A DNA stretch of 64,000 bases from Paraphysomonas bandaiensis (GCA_965644295.1 CBFFRP010000199.1:1-64000); one strand, 5' to 3'; positions 22,996 through 36,433 are shown, counted from the first letter of the stretch. Numbers and translations are program-made. The notes: a model not told the origin generated them from the sequence alone.

Positions 22996-25900
22996 ATGAT
23001 GGGCTTTACTAGCCCAATACATCATACTGATATACATCATAATGAAAATTTATCTGATTTTACAAGAGAATTTGAATCAGATGATGAAGTTGATAGTGAT
23101 TATTTTCTTGATCTTGATTATGAAGATGATGGTGATGGTGATGATGATTGTGGGAATTGTGGTACTATATCTGATAGTCCAGTACCACCACCTTTACCAC
23201 TTTGTAATTTTGAACCTGATGAGGCTCTCGATACAAGAGCCAAAACGATCGCAGGGCTTGGAATTAGATGTGTCCCTCATATACATGTTAGTAATTCGAC
23301 CGGTTGTCGATTACACGATCCCATAAAGTGCAGGTGATATATGCATTTTACTGAAGTGGGTAACTAACTTAACATTGTTTGAAATGTCGTAGATATTTCA
23401 TTGACTGGTTCATATCCAGAGATCATCGTGAACGGGCTCTCCGCGACCACTCTAACGAAACATCAGCCAATCACCTCTCTGAAGATGATGCCGCTGTTCT
23501 GGACAAGGCTGACATATATGACTATAGCGTCTATCGCTGTACCCCTTTCACAAAGCGTGAAGATTGGGTACCAAGAGATGAAGACAGAGAGACAGAGCGA
23601 GGTGGTAATGCGGAGGAGGGTGGGGTGCGTGTGACTAAAGAGAGCGAAGGCGGAGAGAGTCTTACGTCAAGCCTCGTGTTCGACTCGGAGTTTGAATGTG
23701 GTAATCTTGAGTCTGCATCTCGAGTTGTTGGTAGAGAGACCCTGCATCAGCCAGGTGAGGGCTCTATGCCCCCCCCTTCTGTGCTACCCGTGGACCAAGA
23801 GTATGACTTACATCTACGTAACGATCTGCACACCAACGGAAACATACAATGGTACTACTTTAGTGTTAGTACCACAACTTTATCTCCTTCCTCCACTCCA
23901 ACTCCTCAAGAAGCTGAGGACAACTTGTCGTCACATACACCTTCTCCGCCGTCGCCAAAGCCTATACAGTACCCCATGACGGTCCGTTTCAACATCGTGA
24001 ACATGATGAAAAGCGATGCATTGTATAACTACGGGATGAAGCCTGCAGTGTACTCTGTGCAGAAAGCGAACCGAGGGGTAGGATGGCGGCATGCTGGTGA
24101 GAATGTGTGCTATTACAAAAACAGTACCACTTTTGTAAAGAAGCGCAGAGATAAGTTACGGCGTCAACATCACTACACCCTAACCTTTACGTACACTTTT
24201 ACGGAACCGGACACTGTCTACTTTGCTCACTGCTTCCCGTATACGTATACGAGGCTGCAGCAATTTCTCATGTCGCTGGAGAAGGATACTCGTATCCGGT
24301 CATTCATTCGACGGAAACTTTTGTGCCATTCACTTGCGAACAATAGATGTGATATGGTAACCATCACCGCTCCCAGCACTAACCCTTTAGATATGTCTCG
24401 TCGCCCTGCCATCATCATCACGGGCCGTGTACACCCTGGAGAAAGTAACTCATCTTTCGTCATGGAGGGATTGTTGTCGTTTCTCACATCGGAAGAGCCA
24501 GAAGCCGTTAAGTTGAGAGAGACTTATGTGATCAAAGTCGTTCCTATGCTCAACCCCGATGGTGTTATTCACGGCAACTATCGTTGCTCCCTAGCTGGCG
24601 TAGATCTAAATAGGAAATATTTGCACCCAGACCCTTTGCTTCACCCAACGATCACTGCAGTTAAGTCTCTGATAGCGTCCACAAATGACAGCCGAGGTAT
24701 AGTCCTGTATCTGGACATTCATGGTCATTCCATGCGGAAGAATGTTTTTTTATACGGCTGTGATCCCAACCAGACGAATATAGACAAGGTGTCTGCTGGA
24801 ATGATATCTTTGACAAAGTCGCAGCTTCTAAACCGAAGCATATTTGCCAGAATATTTCCAAAGGTGTTGGTATCTGTCAGTACGGATCGTAGCAACAACA
24901 AGGAGCGGGGATATTTCAGCTTTGAGGATTGTGCACTGAGTATCCAAAAGTCTAAGTCCGGCACAGGCCGTGTCGTGAGTTGGCGCAACATCGGCATCAG
25001 TGCCGCCTATACTGTTGAGATATCGTTCTGTGGTAATGGCAATAATACGGAAATAAAATTAGTAAAAGCAATGATGAGTCACCATAGGAAAACCAAAACG
25101 AAAGCTGATGAGACAGTTCGTACCTATGAGCGGTACTTGACTGAAGAAGAGGGCCCATGGGCGGCCCCACTCAATCAGGCTTTAAAAGCGTATAAAACCA
25201 ATGTGCATTATACTGAAGATGCATTGATATCTATGGGCTTTGATATAGGGCATGCGGTACACGCGTATTCGAATCTCGATAGGGCATTTAGTGCGCATAC
25301 CAAGGACCTTATGTGCCGACCTTCCGAAAGATCTCGACCAGCATCTGCAGAGTGCAGAAGTGGTATACGTATGTCTGGTCGAGGAGAAGATGGTAAGTCT
25401 GTGGATGACAGAAGAATGCGCTCTCGTTTACTCGAACAAGAGTTGAGACTATATACTCCAAATACTGTTGGGGAGCTGACAAACCCATTGGATATCTTAC
25501 AGCCGATTCTTTTGCCTGCTGTAATCTCTAGTGACGTTCTTTCCACTATTGTTAATCAGACAGGGAGCGTGCGTGACAAGTCTGTGCGGAATGTTAGAAT
25601 TGATGCTGAAATAAGCCTACGAAACCTTATTCGACTTTCCCTGCATGGCAATAATGAATCGAAAATAGGGAGTTCAGGTGATGGTAAACCAAATGAAGAC
25701 GCAACCGAAGAAATAAAAGACACCAAGCGTCGATCACGCTCGAAGTCAAATTCTAAACTGTCGTCTGGTAATCCTACGCCAGAAGTAGTAGTAGAATATA
25801 ATTTGCAGGAGGAAGATGAAATTATTGCCGCGCTTCATCGAGAGACAGCTTTCGATGATATGGGGTCGGATTCAGACCCCAGTGGAGACGACGCTCCGGT

Positions 25901-26792
25901 AACGCGTCTCGCACAGAGCGCGTCGTTTATGCATTTAGCACAGTTGTCTCAATATAAACTTGGCGCGAAATTGAAGTCTATGGTGAAGCAGAAAGTACGA
26001 CACTCTCGAAAGGCTCGTAAAAGCAACAAAGAAAGGCGAAGTAGTTCTAACCCTTCGCGTGTTGAGAATTCTATTCCGAAACCAACGATATCATCGTCTT
26101 CGAGGAAAGTCTCAGTACTGGCTCCCCACAGACAGGCTATCGCGGATGCAGTTATATGGAACTCCAGCCAGCCGTCATCCTCATCCCAGTTAGGGTCGCG
26201 ACGAAATTCATTAAGTTCTGGTCGTGGTTCAATGCGTTTACGGAATCCTGGTCTAGACACCTCAACGCAGTTCAAACGACCCCCTGCTCCCCAAGGCCAG
26301 GGGATTCAAGAGATGCAATCTCGAAGAGACAACGTCGGCAAACTGCAGCTCACATCTGCGATCACGACTAAAGTTTTCTCTATGCCGCAAGGTGATTCGG
26401 TTAGACACTACGATGGTGTGTCGCAAACAGGACTACATGTTAGCATGTCGACTGGGAGTCTGAATACCCTTTCTCGAAGTCAAGAAGCCTCCAAACCCAG
26501 GCCGTTGAAGATAGATCAGAACAAGTCGGATCATGGCCGAGGGTCCGATATTATTGCGGCACCCGCGGAGGCTGTATCCCTAAGGCATCACTCGCCATGC
26601 ACTGTTAAAGATATTTCTTCTACTGCAGGGAACGATTCCAAACTCCCGAATAGCCCTGTAATTATCGACAAATCATTAGGACTACGTACTCATATCCTGG
26701 GAAAGGAATATCGAAATGCCAACAAAGTTCGACCACCATCTCCAGTATTGGACACAAGGAAGCAGAAGACATATGTCAATAGCTGTAGCTAG
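22996..26792 (+). CDS. Cytosolic carboxypeptidase (M14D, AGBL/CCP family)
   Basis: CCP enzymes remove C-terminal or side-chain glutamates from tubulin and other proteins. Two exons, 22996-23333 and 23393-26792, with a 59-bp intron, give 1,245 aa. The start is the first ATG in frame. An acidic N-terminus is followed by the CCP N-domain (DLHLRNDLHTNGNIQWYYF, NYGMKPAVYS, HYTLTFTYTF). Peptidase M14 follows at about residues 440-680. Zn ligands are His and Glu in HPGES (about 460) and His in DIHGHSM (about 555). The catalytic Glu is in AYTVEISFCG (about 653). Substrate-site motifs NPDGVIHGNYRC and DLNRKY are intact, so activity is expected. The last 550 residues are Ser/Arg-rich, low complexity and probably disordered, far longer than in minimal CCPs. 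Confidence 0.95.
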
Positions 26793-29397
26793 ACGAGCAG
26801 CTGACTTGGTAGATTAACTACGGATTTCCGGTTTATTTGTGCCCGAAATCTACACTTCATGTTGTATTATATTCGTCTACTTGTGTAGCAATTTTTTGTG
26901 TGTTTGAGTGTCTTTCATATCATTGACTATACAAAACGGCGCACATATTCTTTGTCGACATGTATTAGTATTCTCAATGGTATATTTGACATGACAGCTA
27001 TGTTCTTGTTTATAAAGTTACTAATATAACTACGAGAGAAATTATACACGTAAAATTAAAGCTTTGATTAATGTGGAGTAACTTCTCAAGATTCAGAAGT
27101 GTTTAATGTTTAACTCCTTCAAATTCATTTAACGCTCTCTGAATTTGAGAAGTGCTAGTATTGTGCTCAAATCTAGTGAAGTTCCACAACCCTCTTTATT
27201 TCATGTTCATTCAACCAAACAATCATTGGAGATAGTGGAAGATTTTATTGAACTTGGCTTGAGACATCCTGGATTTTCAGATATATGCACGAAAACGCGT
27301 CTATTACGCATGCACGCATACCTAGCAAGCCCTCAACAAAAATGAGTCGCACCATTTTGTGGTGTTCTGAGGGATAAGTACCGGATATATTTCTCCGCAT
27401 ATATAGTCAGCAGATATTGTTCCGACCACTTATAGCCAAATGCTTGTGTGGTACAAGGGACACTAGTAAGTGTCACTTGTGTAGACGTTTTTGGACCCTG
27501 ACGAATAAACAATAAACAGGCATCCGGGAATGGACTCACCTTGAGGGCACCCGGGGTATTGGGTTGCCTCCTGATGTCACGTATCCGGTTTGTTTCCCTT
27601 AAGGACTCATAAATTATCGTCAGCAGATGTCAGGTTTATCAACATTCTGCTTGCTCACTGCGTTGGCATTGAGTGATAGAGAAAAATTACTGCAACTTGG
27701 TGCCTGCGGTGACGCACAAACAGCTTTCGTATCGTTAAATAGTTGGATATCACAGTTAAGCAATGACTCTTCAATGCCTATTGCTAATAATAAGACATTC
27801 ACTGCTATATCTACCGAGTGGAAGTAGTGGAGGCCAGTGTCCGTTGGTTTTGCACAGGACTACCTGAACAATATATATGCTGAGTGCTGAAGTGGCTGTA
27901 ACACGTAACACAGGTACTACTAGATATTGAAAGCTATATCACTTGAATCGTAAAATTCTGCATTACTGAAAGTTCTTGATATGTTTGTGTTTTAATTTTT
28001 ACTAACACGAGTGACAGGAATAGCTAATAATCACCCAGGATAGCATTTTCTCAAAATTTTAATGAAGGGCAATAGCTACAATACAGGCTTGGTACTTTGT
28101 AAACTCCTGCCCATGATGGTACCTCTCTCCATTCTACTCTTCCTTTTCTTATTGTTGGCTGAATTGGTTTGACCTTTCTGCTATGGCTTCATCGTAATAC
28201 GTAGCTATATTTTGACAACGTCATTAACTAAAAACTGACTAGTTCGAATCTGTTATTAGTTTGACGAATCCAATCCCATAAATTTTATTCTATCGAGATA
28301 ATTCAACTGTGTTCAGATGATGATAAATGGAACAATTTTAAGATGATGATAAATGGAACAATTTTAACTGTAATCAATAAGTATTTCTAATTTACCTCTT
28401 CATACCATAACATCACTCGAGTAGAACGACGAAGTCCAAAATTATCAGACTAGTTTGCAGATGTATAAGCTAGATCACTGTAATCACTGTAGTATATGGT
28501 TGTTTCACCATACAAATCCAATCTAATCAAATCAAATTGAGTTTAGTGTGTGCATCTCTCGATGACCTAAGCCAACAATGAGTGAATAATCACATGAAAC
28601 TACTTATATGATGTGTATCCATAATTCTGCATTGTATATACATACTAATACATCTTACTATAATATAGAGGCATATACCATGCAACTGATGACAGTATAC
28701 AGTCAGAGCTATAGAGCTCTCTGTCTCTGTCTCTGTCTCTGGTACTGATCATACAGAGATCACCTCTAAACAATCCATATAACCACCTAGAGTTCAGTTG
28801 GTGTATGTGCTGTGGACATCTAGAGAGTGTAGAGTGTGATTCGTAGTGGACATTGAGTGAGATAAACTACCCGTGTACATACAGACATCCGGGTATACCA
28901 TCAGTACATATAGACATGTTCGTACACATCCCTCATCACAACATATGGATCAATCAAATAAATCCAGGATTTTTTGTTGTAATCCACAAAAACTTCGTAC
29001 TATATGACGTATAGATGTTCCACACAAACAGAATTCGCATATAAGTACAGCAGTATAACTACATAACTACATCTCCATGTACAGTATGTACGGTATACTG
29101 GAGGGTCTCATATGTTACTATAGAGAACAGCATAGCTTGGAAACTACTGTGTTGTGTTGATCAAAATATGATAAGATCATCTCTATATTCACATATATGA
29201 CACACTGAACATTAGAATTATTATCAAATTCAAACATTTTATTCGATAGATCATTGTCTTATAAAGGAGTCTGCGTATCATCTGCAGTTATTCCGTTATT
29301 AACTTACTACTCTATATAATTGATTGACACTCTCCTTAGTTGAGATCGTATATATTTACGCTTTTACATCCTTCATTTCAACACATTTATTTTTATA
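26793..29397. other. Long intergenic region with a dispersed repeat copy
   Basis: It holds a repeat-family copy at about 27540-27800, a 25-bp tandem duplication (GATGATAAATGGAACAATTT core, about 28316-28366), a short CTGTCT run near 28720, and motif-rich promoter DNA before the phosphatase. An open frame at 27145-27345 (+) has coding-like composition (FIELGLRHPGFSDI) but no ATG in frame. It could be an orphan last exon. I found no partner exon with matching phase. Confidence 0.4.
27540..27800 (+). repeat. Dispersed repeat family, copy A
   Basis: Shares ACCCGGGGTATTGGG, CTTGGTGCCTGCGGTGACGC and CTATTGCTAATAATAAGAC with the copy at 35725-35970, in the same order and spacing. It is the most diverged of the four longer copies in its central part. 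Confidence 0.75.
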
Positions 29398-29989
29398 ATG
29401 TCATCAACTGTTATCGCCAGTAAGCCAAGCCTTATCGAGTATAAGCATCTCCGGTTCCTTATTATGGACGCCCCAAAAGAAACAAACTTGCATCTATACT
29501 TAAAAGAATGTGAAAAAAACCATGTCACTGCAATAGTGCGTATATCCGACCCTACTTATAGCAGAGAAGAAGTTGAAAAGGCAGGAATTGAACTTCATGT
29601 AAGATATATTGTTTGCATAAAGATATACGTATTTAGTACATTTCAGGAAATGTGCTTCGATGATGGTGCAAGTCCCCCTGAGGAAATCATAGAGAAGTGG
29701 AATAGCCTTGTAAAAAGAACATTTGGCAGTCGAAATGATGATGAGAAGTGCATTGCTGTGCATTGCGTTGCTGGTCTTGGAAGAGCTCCTGTTCTGGTGG
29801 CAATAGCACTTGTTGAGCACGGCCTGGACTCCATGTCTGCTGTGACGTACATTCGTGAAAGACGGTAACATCATTTTCTCTTCAATATTTTAACTCACAT
29901 GTATCTACAGCCGGGGTGCTATTAATGCCGTGCAGCTCTCATACCTTGAGAGTTACCAAGTCAGGCAGAAGAAGTGCACAGTAATGTGA
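29398..29989 (+). CDS. PRL-type protein tyrosine phosphatase (PTP4A family)
   Basis: PRL phosphatases are small prenylated membrane-associated enzymes or pseudo-enzymes that bind CNNM magnesium transporters in animals. Three exons, 29398-29598, 29647-29864 and 29911-29989, give 165 aa; human PRLs have about 170. The catalytic loop HCVAGLGRAPVL (Cys about 107) is the PRL form of CX5R with Ala after Arg. The general-acid loop reads CFDDGASPP, with Asp at residue 72 as in human PRLs. The protein ends CTVM, a CAAX box, preceded by basic residues. Intron 1 (48 bp) is in frame, so retention would add 16 residues between the helix and the Asp loop. The short intron length and family alignment favour splicing. 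Confidence 0.95.
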
Positions 29990-31754
29990 AGGGTGTCGTT
30001 AATCCGCAGGCTATATTCACCGGCTATATTTATTGCTATATAAATAGTGAAATAGCTAAACTGGTATTCTTATAATGTAGACAATACCAATTTTTACAGT
30101 GTGACAATTATTCAAATGTCGTCGATGTACTTGCAGTAGCTTTACCCTAGCATTCGCGAATCTTCATGAATTTTGCTATTTTCAGGTAACTTATCGTTTC
30201 TTGGTTTGTGCTGAGTAGATGTAATAATTTGAACCTTTTCTAAAATTTTGTACGTGTTGAAAAGTAATAAGCTATCTCCTCGTTTATAAACACTAGTATA
30301 AAGTAGGTTTTAATCCCAACAGCTAATTTAATTCTTTTATATTGCGTTAACACTCAATACTTCTTTAACGAGAGAAATTTGTGTTCTGACAGGTAATCGT
30401 CGTTACACCGTATGGGGTTCTCTATGTTCAAGCTCTAACACAAGAACTAGCTGATGAATTATCACTCTATCTCCATTTTGTCTAAATAAAGAAGGTGTGT
30501 TTTTACCTGAATTGGGTTCGACAGAACGCTCATATTAGCACCGGGATAATATCTAATATAGACATTCAACTTCAATATTCTGTACAACAGAAACTGTTAA
30601 AATTGGACACTTTACTGAAGATAACATTGCTCTCCGCTTAAGCCTTAACCTTGCTTTGTTGAACACAATATAATTTCAAGTTTCTATTGTAATTATTAAT
30701 ATAAACACTTCACTACATACGCACAGATGCACGTAGCATCTAATGAACATCTGTTATCAGCAACATTGCACACTAATAACTTACTTCAATTGCACAATAT
30801 ATATCTCCTCATACTGCAGAACTCAACATAAACTATCTTCTATTTCCATTATGATATCGAAATTCATTTATACATTGTACATTGTACCTAAGTCCTAAGT
30901 ATATGATTTCATTATACTACACTATTATATGAAAATAACAATTATGAGTGAAATTTCGACAAACAGCATTCCTAGCGCCAAATAGTAGGATATCAGAGTT
31001 AAGCACAAGATAGTTAAATTGTTTTGCTACATTAGTTCTGACTCTTACATGCCTCTTGCTAAAATAACCAGACATTCGCTATTACCATTTAATCTATAAC
31101 CTCTAGGGATAAGGAGCATCGCTCCATGTCAAAATTTTGAGCGCGGGACTATATAGCCTCCTTACTAGCCGTGGTAAAATATAACTATAATATACTAAAT
31201 ACACAAACGAAGTTACTAATATTTTTATTATCTCCACACCAATTCACGGACGTACCGAAGCTTATACTTGTGGTAGATGCACAAGGAGAAACACGAAAAA
31301 CTATACTAAAGTTATAAAATATATCGATTCAAACATATTTACAAGGATAATAAAAACAAACACTCTCGCCACTACTGCTCTGTAAAACTATCAACAAAAC
31401 ATGCACGAATATTAGAAAAATTGAAGGTGGGAATAACATCATAAGAGGATACGTATCAACAAACTATCAAAATGATGTGACCTAGCTGTGAGGTAGTCCC
31501 TACTACCCCCCTGTCAGCTTGTGTGGTTGGCCATAAAGGTCTGTACCCCCGCCTAATCACGAGAAAAGTAAGTTGATAATCAGCATGCAAGACTACGATT
31601 GAGTCGAAGCCGACGATAGAAAACACAACCTCGGTTGGTACAATTTAACAAACTGATATTACGGCCTCGTGCTGTCATATTTGTTCACTGTGAACAGTTT
31701 GAGCACGATTCCCACGATTGCCCAAACTATACGTATGACTTGAAGTGCTTATGT
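29990..31754. other. Long AT-rich intergenic region
   Basis: No gene can be supported. At 30393-30485 a 31-codon frame preceded by TTCTGACAG and followed by AATAAAG looks like a terminal exon (VIVVTPYGVLYVQALTQEL), but I see no upstream exon. A short match to the dispersed repeat (GCGCCAAATAGTAGGATATCAGAG) lies at about 30975-31000. Confidence 0.4.
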
Positions 31755-33271
31755 TTACCTTTGACCACTCGAATATCTCCAGTATGAGTTGGTATCCCTC
31801 CACTCATCTCGTCTCCATCTTTGACGAGTATCTCGGGGATCGCTCTCGTATCTACCATCTCTCTCACATCTCCAGGCATGTCGAGTATTACTGGATACAC
31901 CTTCATATCTACCATAGCTCTCATCCCGTCTCCAGTCACACCGAGCACTGGGAGAGTATATATTACTGCCCATGGTATACGTGCTGTCGTCTCTGTTGCC
32001 TTCCCTATTACGTGAAGTCCACCCAGGATATCCATCTGAATATTGCGTATTTCTGTCACGGGCATATCTATCACTGCAAGGATATCTATATTCTCGTCTC
32101 CAATTATACTGCGCATCTCGGCCCTCTATATCCCTGAAATCGTGCTGGCTGTCCCACGGATACATGTACCCCTCGCACCACTGTTGACCAGTATAACGAT
32201 TATAGAAGGATGTATACTGGTCCCCAGAGTCATAGCTCTGTTCTAGAGTCTCTGAATACATGCCGTGGCTTCGGCTGCTCCTATCAGACCGAACATAGCC
32301 ACCCCTGTTATCATATACTCCGTTATTAGGAATAGCGCAATTGCCATTTGCGCTGACATCAGTGGGAGGAGAATAAGATGACGGAAACATCGAGCACGAC
32401 CCAGCCCGGTCACACATGTACTGGGATGTGTCCACTGGAGTCTCGGCGGACATGGCAAGCAAGTGGCGTACGAGATCGCCAGACGGTGCCAGTACATTAT
32501 CTTCATCCCGATCACTTGAGGCAAACGAGAATGTTGGTACAATCAAACAAGTGCCCAGAGGGTTCACCTGAAGAAATTAAAATGACTGACTAGCTATAGG
32601 AGAATGAAATAATAGTAAACCTGGCATTTCTCGATATCGTTATCCAGAAGAAGAGTATTCGATTTATTATAGCAAGGAAACTTTTTCCACACACGTGACA
32701 ATTCTTTCAAAAACCGTGGCTGCGAACACGATACAATGACATTTATCACCAAAAATAAAACAATTCAAACCTTGACATTTCCTCTCCCGTCTACGTCAGG
32801 GTTATAACAGCGTGTTGACTCGCCTTGAGACCAAACAAAGAGCAATTTCGTCTTTTCAAACAAGTCTAAGTCAATATTCTTTTTTTTGGCACAACTCCAT
32901 GCAGCTATCTCAAAATGTTCTTCACATAAAGCTAAAAACTCTTCAAAATAAGGACGTTTAATAAACTTGCGGCCTGTTCGAGAGTTTTTATTAAAGGGTT
33001 CTCTATCTCCTATGACACCGTGTATATCAAGGATAAGCAGAGGTCTGACATATTCTTTCGTCAGACAAACACGAAAAGGATTAGTTGAAGTCACTATCAC
33101 AGAAGCTTTATCTCCCTTAATGAATAGTCTCTTCTCTTTAGCATTGTAATACATGTCACGTATATTGGTTTGTACTGTAGTGATTTCGTCACATCGTACT
33201 TCACAAACCAAAGACTGAGGCTTGACATCAATAATAGTAGCATCATACACATTTCCCACATGAAATACCAT
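31755..33271 (-). CDS. FCP1/SCP-like HAD domain protein with Arg/Tyr/Ser-rich tail
   Basis: Three exons, 33271-32771, 32719-32621 and 32567-31755, with 51- and 53-bp introns, give 470 aa. The NIF/FCP1 fold is recognisable: nucleophile-loop LLILDIHGVIGDR (Asp82), GRKFIKRPYFEEFL, FEIAAWSCAKKKNI, FVWSQGEST, then across exons SRVWKKFPCYNKSNTLLLDN and NPLGTCLIVPTF. Family members dephosphorylate proteins such as the RNA polymerase II CTD. The second Asp of the usual DxDGT loop is His84 here, so phosphatase activity is doubtful. About 110 residues precede the domain. The last 240 residues are low complexity, rich in R, D, Y, S and W. A possible GTAAAC donor at the final codon leaves the exact C-terminus open. 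Confidence 0.86.
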
Positions 33272-33853
33272 ACTATGACTATGAACTATTCAATAATAAT
33301 ATCGAGTGATAACAGTGACATATACATATATATGTACACGGCATATACACACTACGATCGTCAGGGTACATACATACTTTACAACTGATCTTCACACTCC
33401 ACTTCCTCACTTCATTCTTCAGTATATGGTTAAAGAGATTGACGTATTCTGTTGTATTCTGACTTGAGTGGTTCTCTCCTGTACATACATGCTATGGAGT
33501 TTATACAGTTCTAGAATTACTATGACCGTACACCACGGTATACCCTTCCTCCACAATTCGTACGATATGTAAAAAGTACGAGTTTCCAAAAAAATTACAG
33601 TTAGATAATCTAAGATTCCACATTGACCAATCAAACACAGCCAATACCATGTGGGATATATTCATTGGTTACATAAAGTGGTCGTCATGTTAAGTACGAA
33701 AGTCAGTGTTTCCCCTATCCACCATACTAACCATATGAACAGCCTTACGACCCTCTATCACTAACATGCACTAGCCTTCACTCATTATACAATCTATTGT
33801 TATCTTAGAATCTATTATCTGGCGTTCCACGCCAATTTCCCCTTTGAAATACT
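33272..33853. promoter_or_regulatory. Divergent promoter region between HAD and monooxygenase genes
   Basis: About 580 bp between divergent start codons, rich in TATATA and GTATAC words. No exon or RNA gene is apparent. Confidence 0.4.
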
Positions 33854-35474
33854 ATGAATGTTGCTGTAGTTGGGGCTGGTGTGGCTGGTATCGGATGTGC
33901 AAAGGTGTTAAAACAATATGGATATAACGTTGTCGTGTATGAGAAGTCCAGTGAAATAGGTGGTGTGTGGAATACTGGATACCCATTAATTCCTATACAA
34001 AGTTTTGATTTTCAGTATCGATTTACTGATTTTGAATGTCCCTTTGAAGTATCAGAGCATCCCACAGGCGAGCAAGTACTCAAATATTTGCGGTTAGCTG
34101 CTGAACACTATCAGTTAGATATCAGAACGAACCATACGATCATATCAACTAGAGAAGAAAATAATGGATGGACTCTGTGCTACGAAAATAAGGATGGAGT
34201 AAGAGGAGAGAGTTGTTTTGATTATATGGTGGCATGTACAGGATTATTTACGAAAGGAATGTATTACCCCGATCTGCCTGGGCGTGACTCTTTCGTAGGC
34301 GAAGTACATCTGGGGCCATTTCTCCAAGATATGAGTGAACTAGAAAATAAAAGGGTGGCTGTTATCGGATATGGCAAAAGTGCTATGGATCTCGTCGCAT
34401 TGTCTGCAGAACGTACCTCACAAACAATTCACCTTTTTCGCAGTCCGCGTTGGGCACTGACCGAGAAGCTCTGTTCGGGAGACTGGACCTACCCGTTGTT
34501 CTGTCGTCTAGGAACGCTTATGATAACGTGTTGGGTGCAGCCCAATAAGAGCGCTAAATTTATTCACAGGTTTAAGGCCATCGTGCACTTCTATTGGAAC
34601 CTAGTGAGCTGGATACTTAAATTTCAGGTGATACGATACGTGCGGAAGCGGACCAAAGATCCAAAAGTTGAGGAGCTCGTTAAACGAACGTTTCCAGACA
34701 CTCCATTGTTTGTTCACAGACCGGCGATTATTCCATTTAATCCGAAACTGTACTATGACAATATTTTGAACGGACGAATAGTCCCGGTAAAAGGAGATTT
34801 CTCTGGGTTCTACAACGATGGGATTATATTGGGATGTGGGGACCGGGTCCCTTGCGACGTTGTGGTCCTTTCACTCGGAATTCAGACCCCTGACTTCCGT
34901 TTCCTTCCCCTTAAGTATCGTTATATGCTGGAGAAAGAGGGAGGCACGCAGCTCTACCGTCATCTATATCATCCGAAAATTCCTCGAATGGCCTTCATAG
35001 GCCTAAATCAGTCTCTCCTCTTTATGCCTACTGTTGAGATTAGTACACTCTGGATGGTTGCTGTGTGGAAAGGAGAGATGGTACTACCATCGATGGAGGT
35101 ACGGATTTACTACAATGAGATACATATAAGTGATATTGCATGCAGAAAATTGAGCAGTGTACAAAGCGCGTAGAATCTTGGAAAAAACTTAACCAGGCAT
35201 TTGACCCGACGATATCGTACGTAACTCACGCACGCTACCATCAATTTTTAGATACGCTGCTATGTACGTAATCTCATGACGTCTTGTGCAAGTTTGTTTA
35301 CACTTTTCGCTAGGTGATTTAGGCATCTCGCCGTATAGAAAACTACCGAATGTAATAGCGGAGCTGTGTGGCTCCTATGGTGCAGCAGACTACTCCAGAG
35401 TATTTGCTGAATATGACAGATCCCTTCTTAAGAGAACGACACCATTAAGACCTTCTATGCAGTTAGATTGCTAG
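33854..35474 (+). CDS. Flavin-containing monooxygenase-like protein
   Basis: FAD/NADPH-dependent oxygenase of the FMO/CzcO group, oxygenating N-, S- or carbonyl substrates; the substrate cannot be inferred. Three exons, 33854-35098, 35146-35263 and 35314-35474, with introns of 47 and 50 bp, give 507 aa. The FAD-binding Rossmann motif VVGAGVAGIGCAKVL is at the extreme N-terminus, with EKSSEIGGVWN following. A second dinucleotide site, VAVIGYGKSAMDL, lies near residue 175. The FMO/BVMO fingerprint is present but modified: FVGEVHLGPF has one residue fewer between Gly and His than FxGxxxH. The conserved downstream GIQTPDF is present. The last two exons restore a C-terminal tail (LGISPYRKLPNVIAELCG) typical of this family. 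The segment FIHRFKAIVHFYWNLVSWIL is hydrophobic. Confidence 0.9.
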
Positions 35475-36433
35475 ATGTATTATAATATATCTGTACTCAT
35501 GTGTGGAAATAGTGTTTTTTTACAGTGCTTATATAATGTGACATGCTCTGAGAGAGAAATCGTATAGAATGCTGCTTGATTTTATTTGAGCGATAACGTT
35601 AGAAATCGAAATTTCATTGTTAATATAGGACGAAACTTCTAGTAATAGTGAAAACTGCTGCTGGTATGGCATGTACCAGAGTAAGAAACAGTATAAATTA
35701 GTTAATGCAAATATTGCTGTTACCCACCTGAAGGGTAACCGGGGTATTGGGCTGTCTGCTGCCGGGATGTTCACCTTAAGAACTCAGAGCGGAAGTTTTC
35801 GCACCTTGGTGCTTGCGGCGACGCACAAGCAGCTTCCGTAGCGTTAAATAGTAGGATAAAAAAAGTGTGTACTGATTAGTTACAGGTAGAGGTCTAACTA
35901 GTTTGTCTAGCACTCATGTAGCTACTAAGTTGGTGTAGGTTTTTAACGCCTATTGCTAATAATAAGACTTTCAATATATGCCTAAACGTAGTCTTACATA
36001 CATAATAACACTATTCTATGCCTAAACCCATACCGATGTTTACTCTTTGGAAGTGATGAATGAGTAGTATTCGTCTGTAGGGCTAAAATACTCTCGATAA
36101 CTTGATCTTATAATTCATAACTACTCACAACATATGGAGCGCACTTAAGGTTTGGCGTTGTGCTTCCGAGTTCATGGCTATGCATTGCTCGCTGAGTACA
36201 CCGACTGTCAATGAATTTTCTACTTGCCGGTGAATATGCTGAGTCAACACCTTCAATACGTGTTGAGCAGTCGCATAGCTTAAACACTCGCTTCCCTATT
36301 TTAATTTCATCTCAAAATGACATATTCAAAAAGGAATCAGGAAAGATAACATCCTGCTAACACAACAACGGCACAAATTGGTTGTATAGAGGAAATGTAC
36401 CATTAATTACATGGATGGAAAAGTAGATGACAC
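35475..36433. other. Intergenic region with a dispersed repeat copy
   Basis: Between the 3' ends of the monooxygenase and RPL31 genes. Apart from the repeat at 35725-35970, no gene or RNA is apparent. Confidence 0.5.
35725..35970 (+). repeat. Dispersed repeat family, copy B
   Basis: The clearest plus-strand copy. Landmarks in order: ACCGGGGTATTGGGCTG, TTAAGAACTCAGAGCGGAAG, CGCACCTTGGTGCTTGCGGC, GTAGCGTTAAATAGTAGGAT, GGTTTTTAACGCCTATTGCT. Copies C and D carry the same landmarks on the minus strand. Confidence 0.85.

Noticed and set aside
23042-23326. Methionine/isoleucine-rich + frame overlapping the first carboxypeptidase exon
   Set aside because: A shadow of the GAT-rich acidic N-terminus in the +1 frame.
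28200-28290. tRNA-like box B (GTTCGAATCT near 28240), also GGTTCGATCT near 16511
   Set aside because: No acceptor stem, D-arm or anticodon arm could be folded around either.
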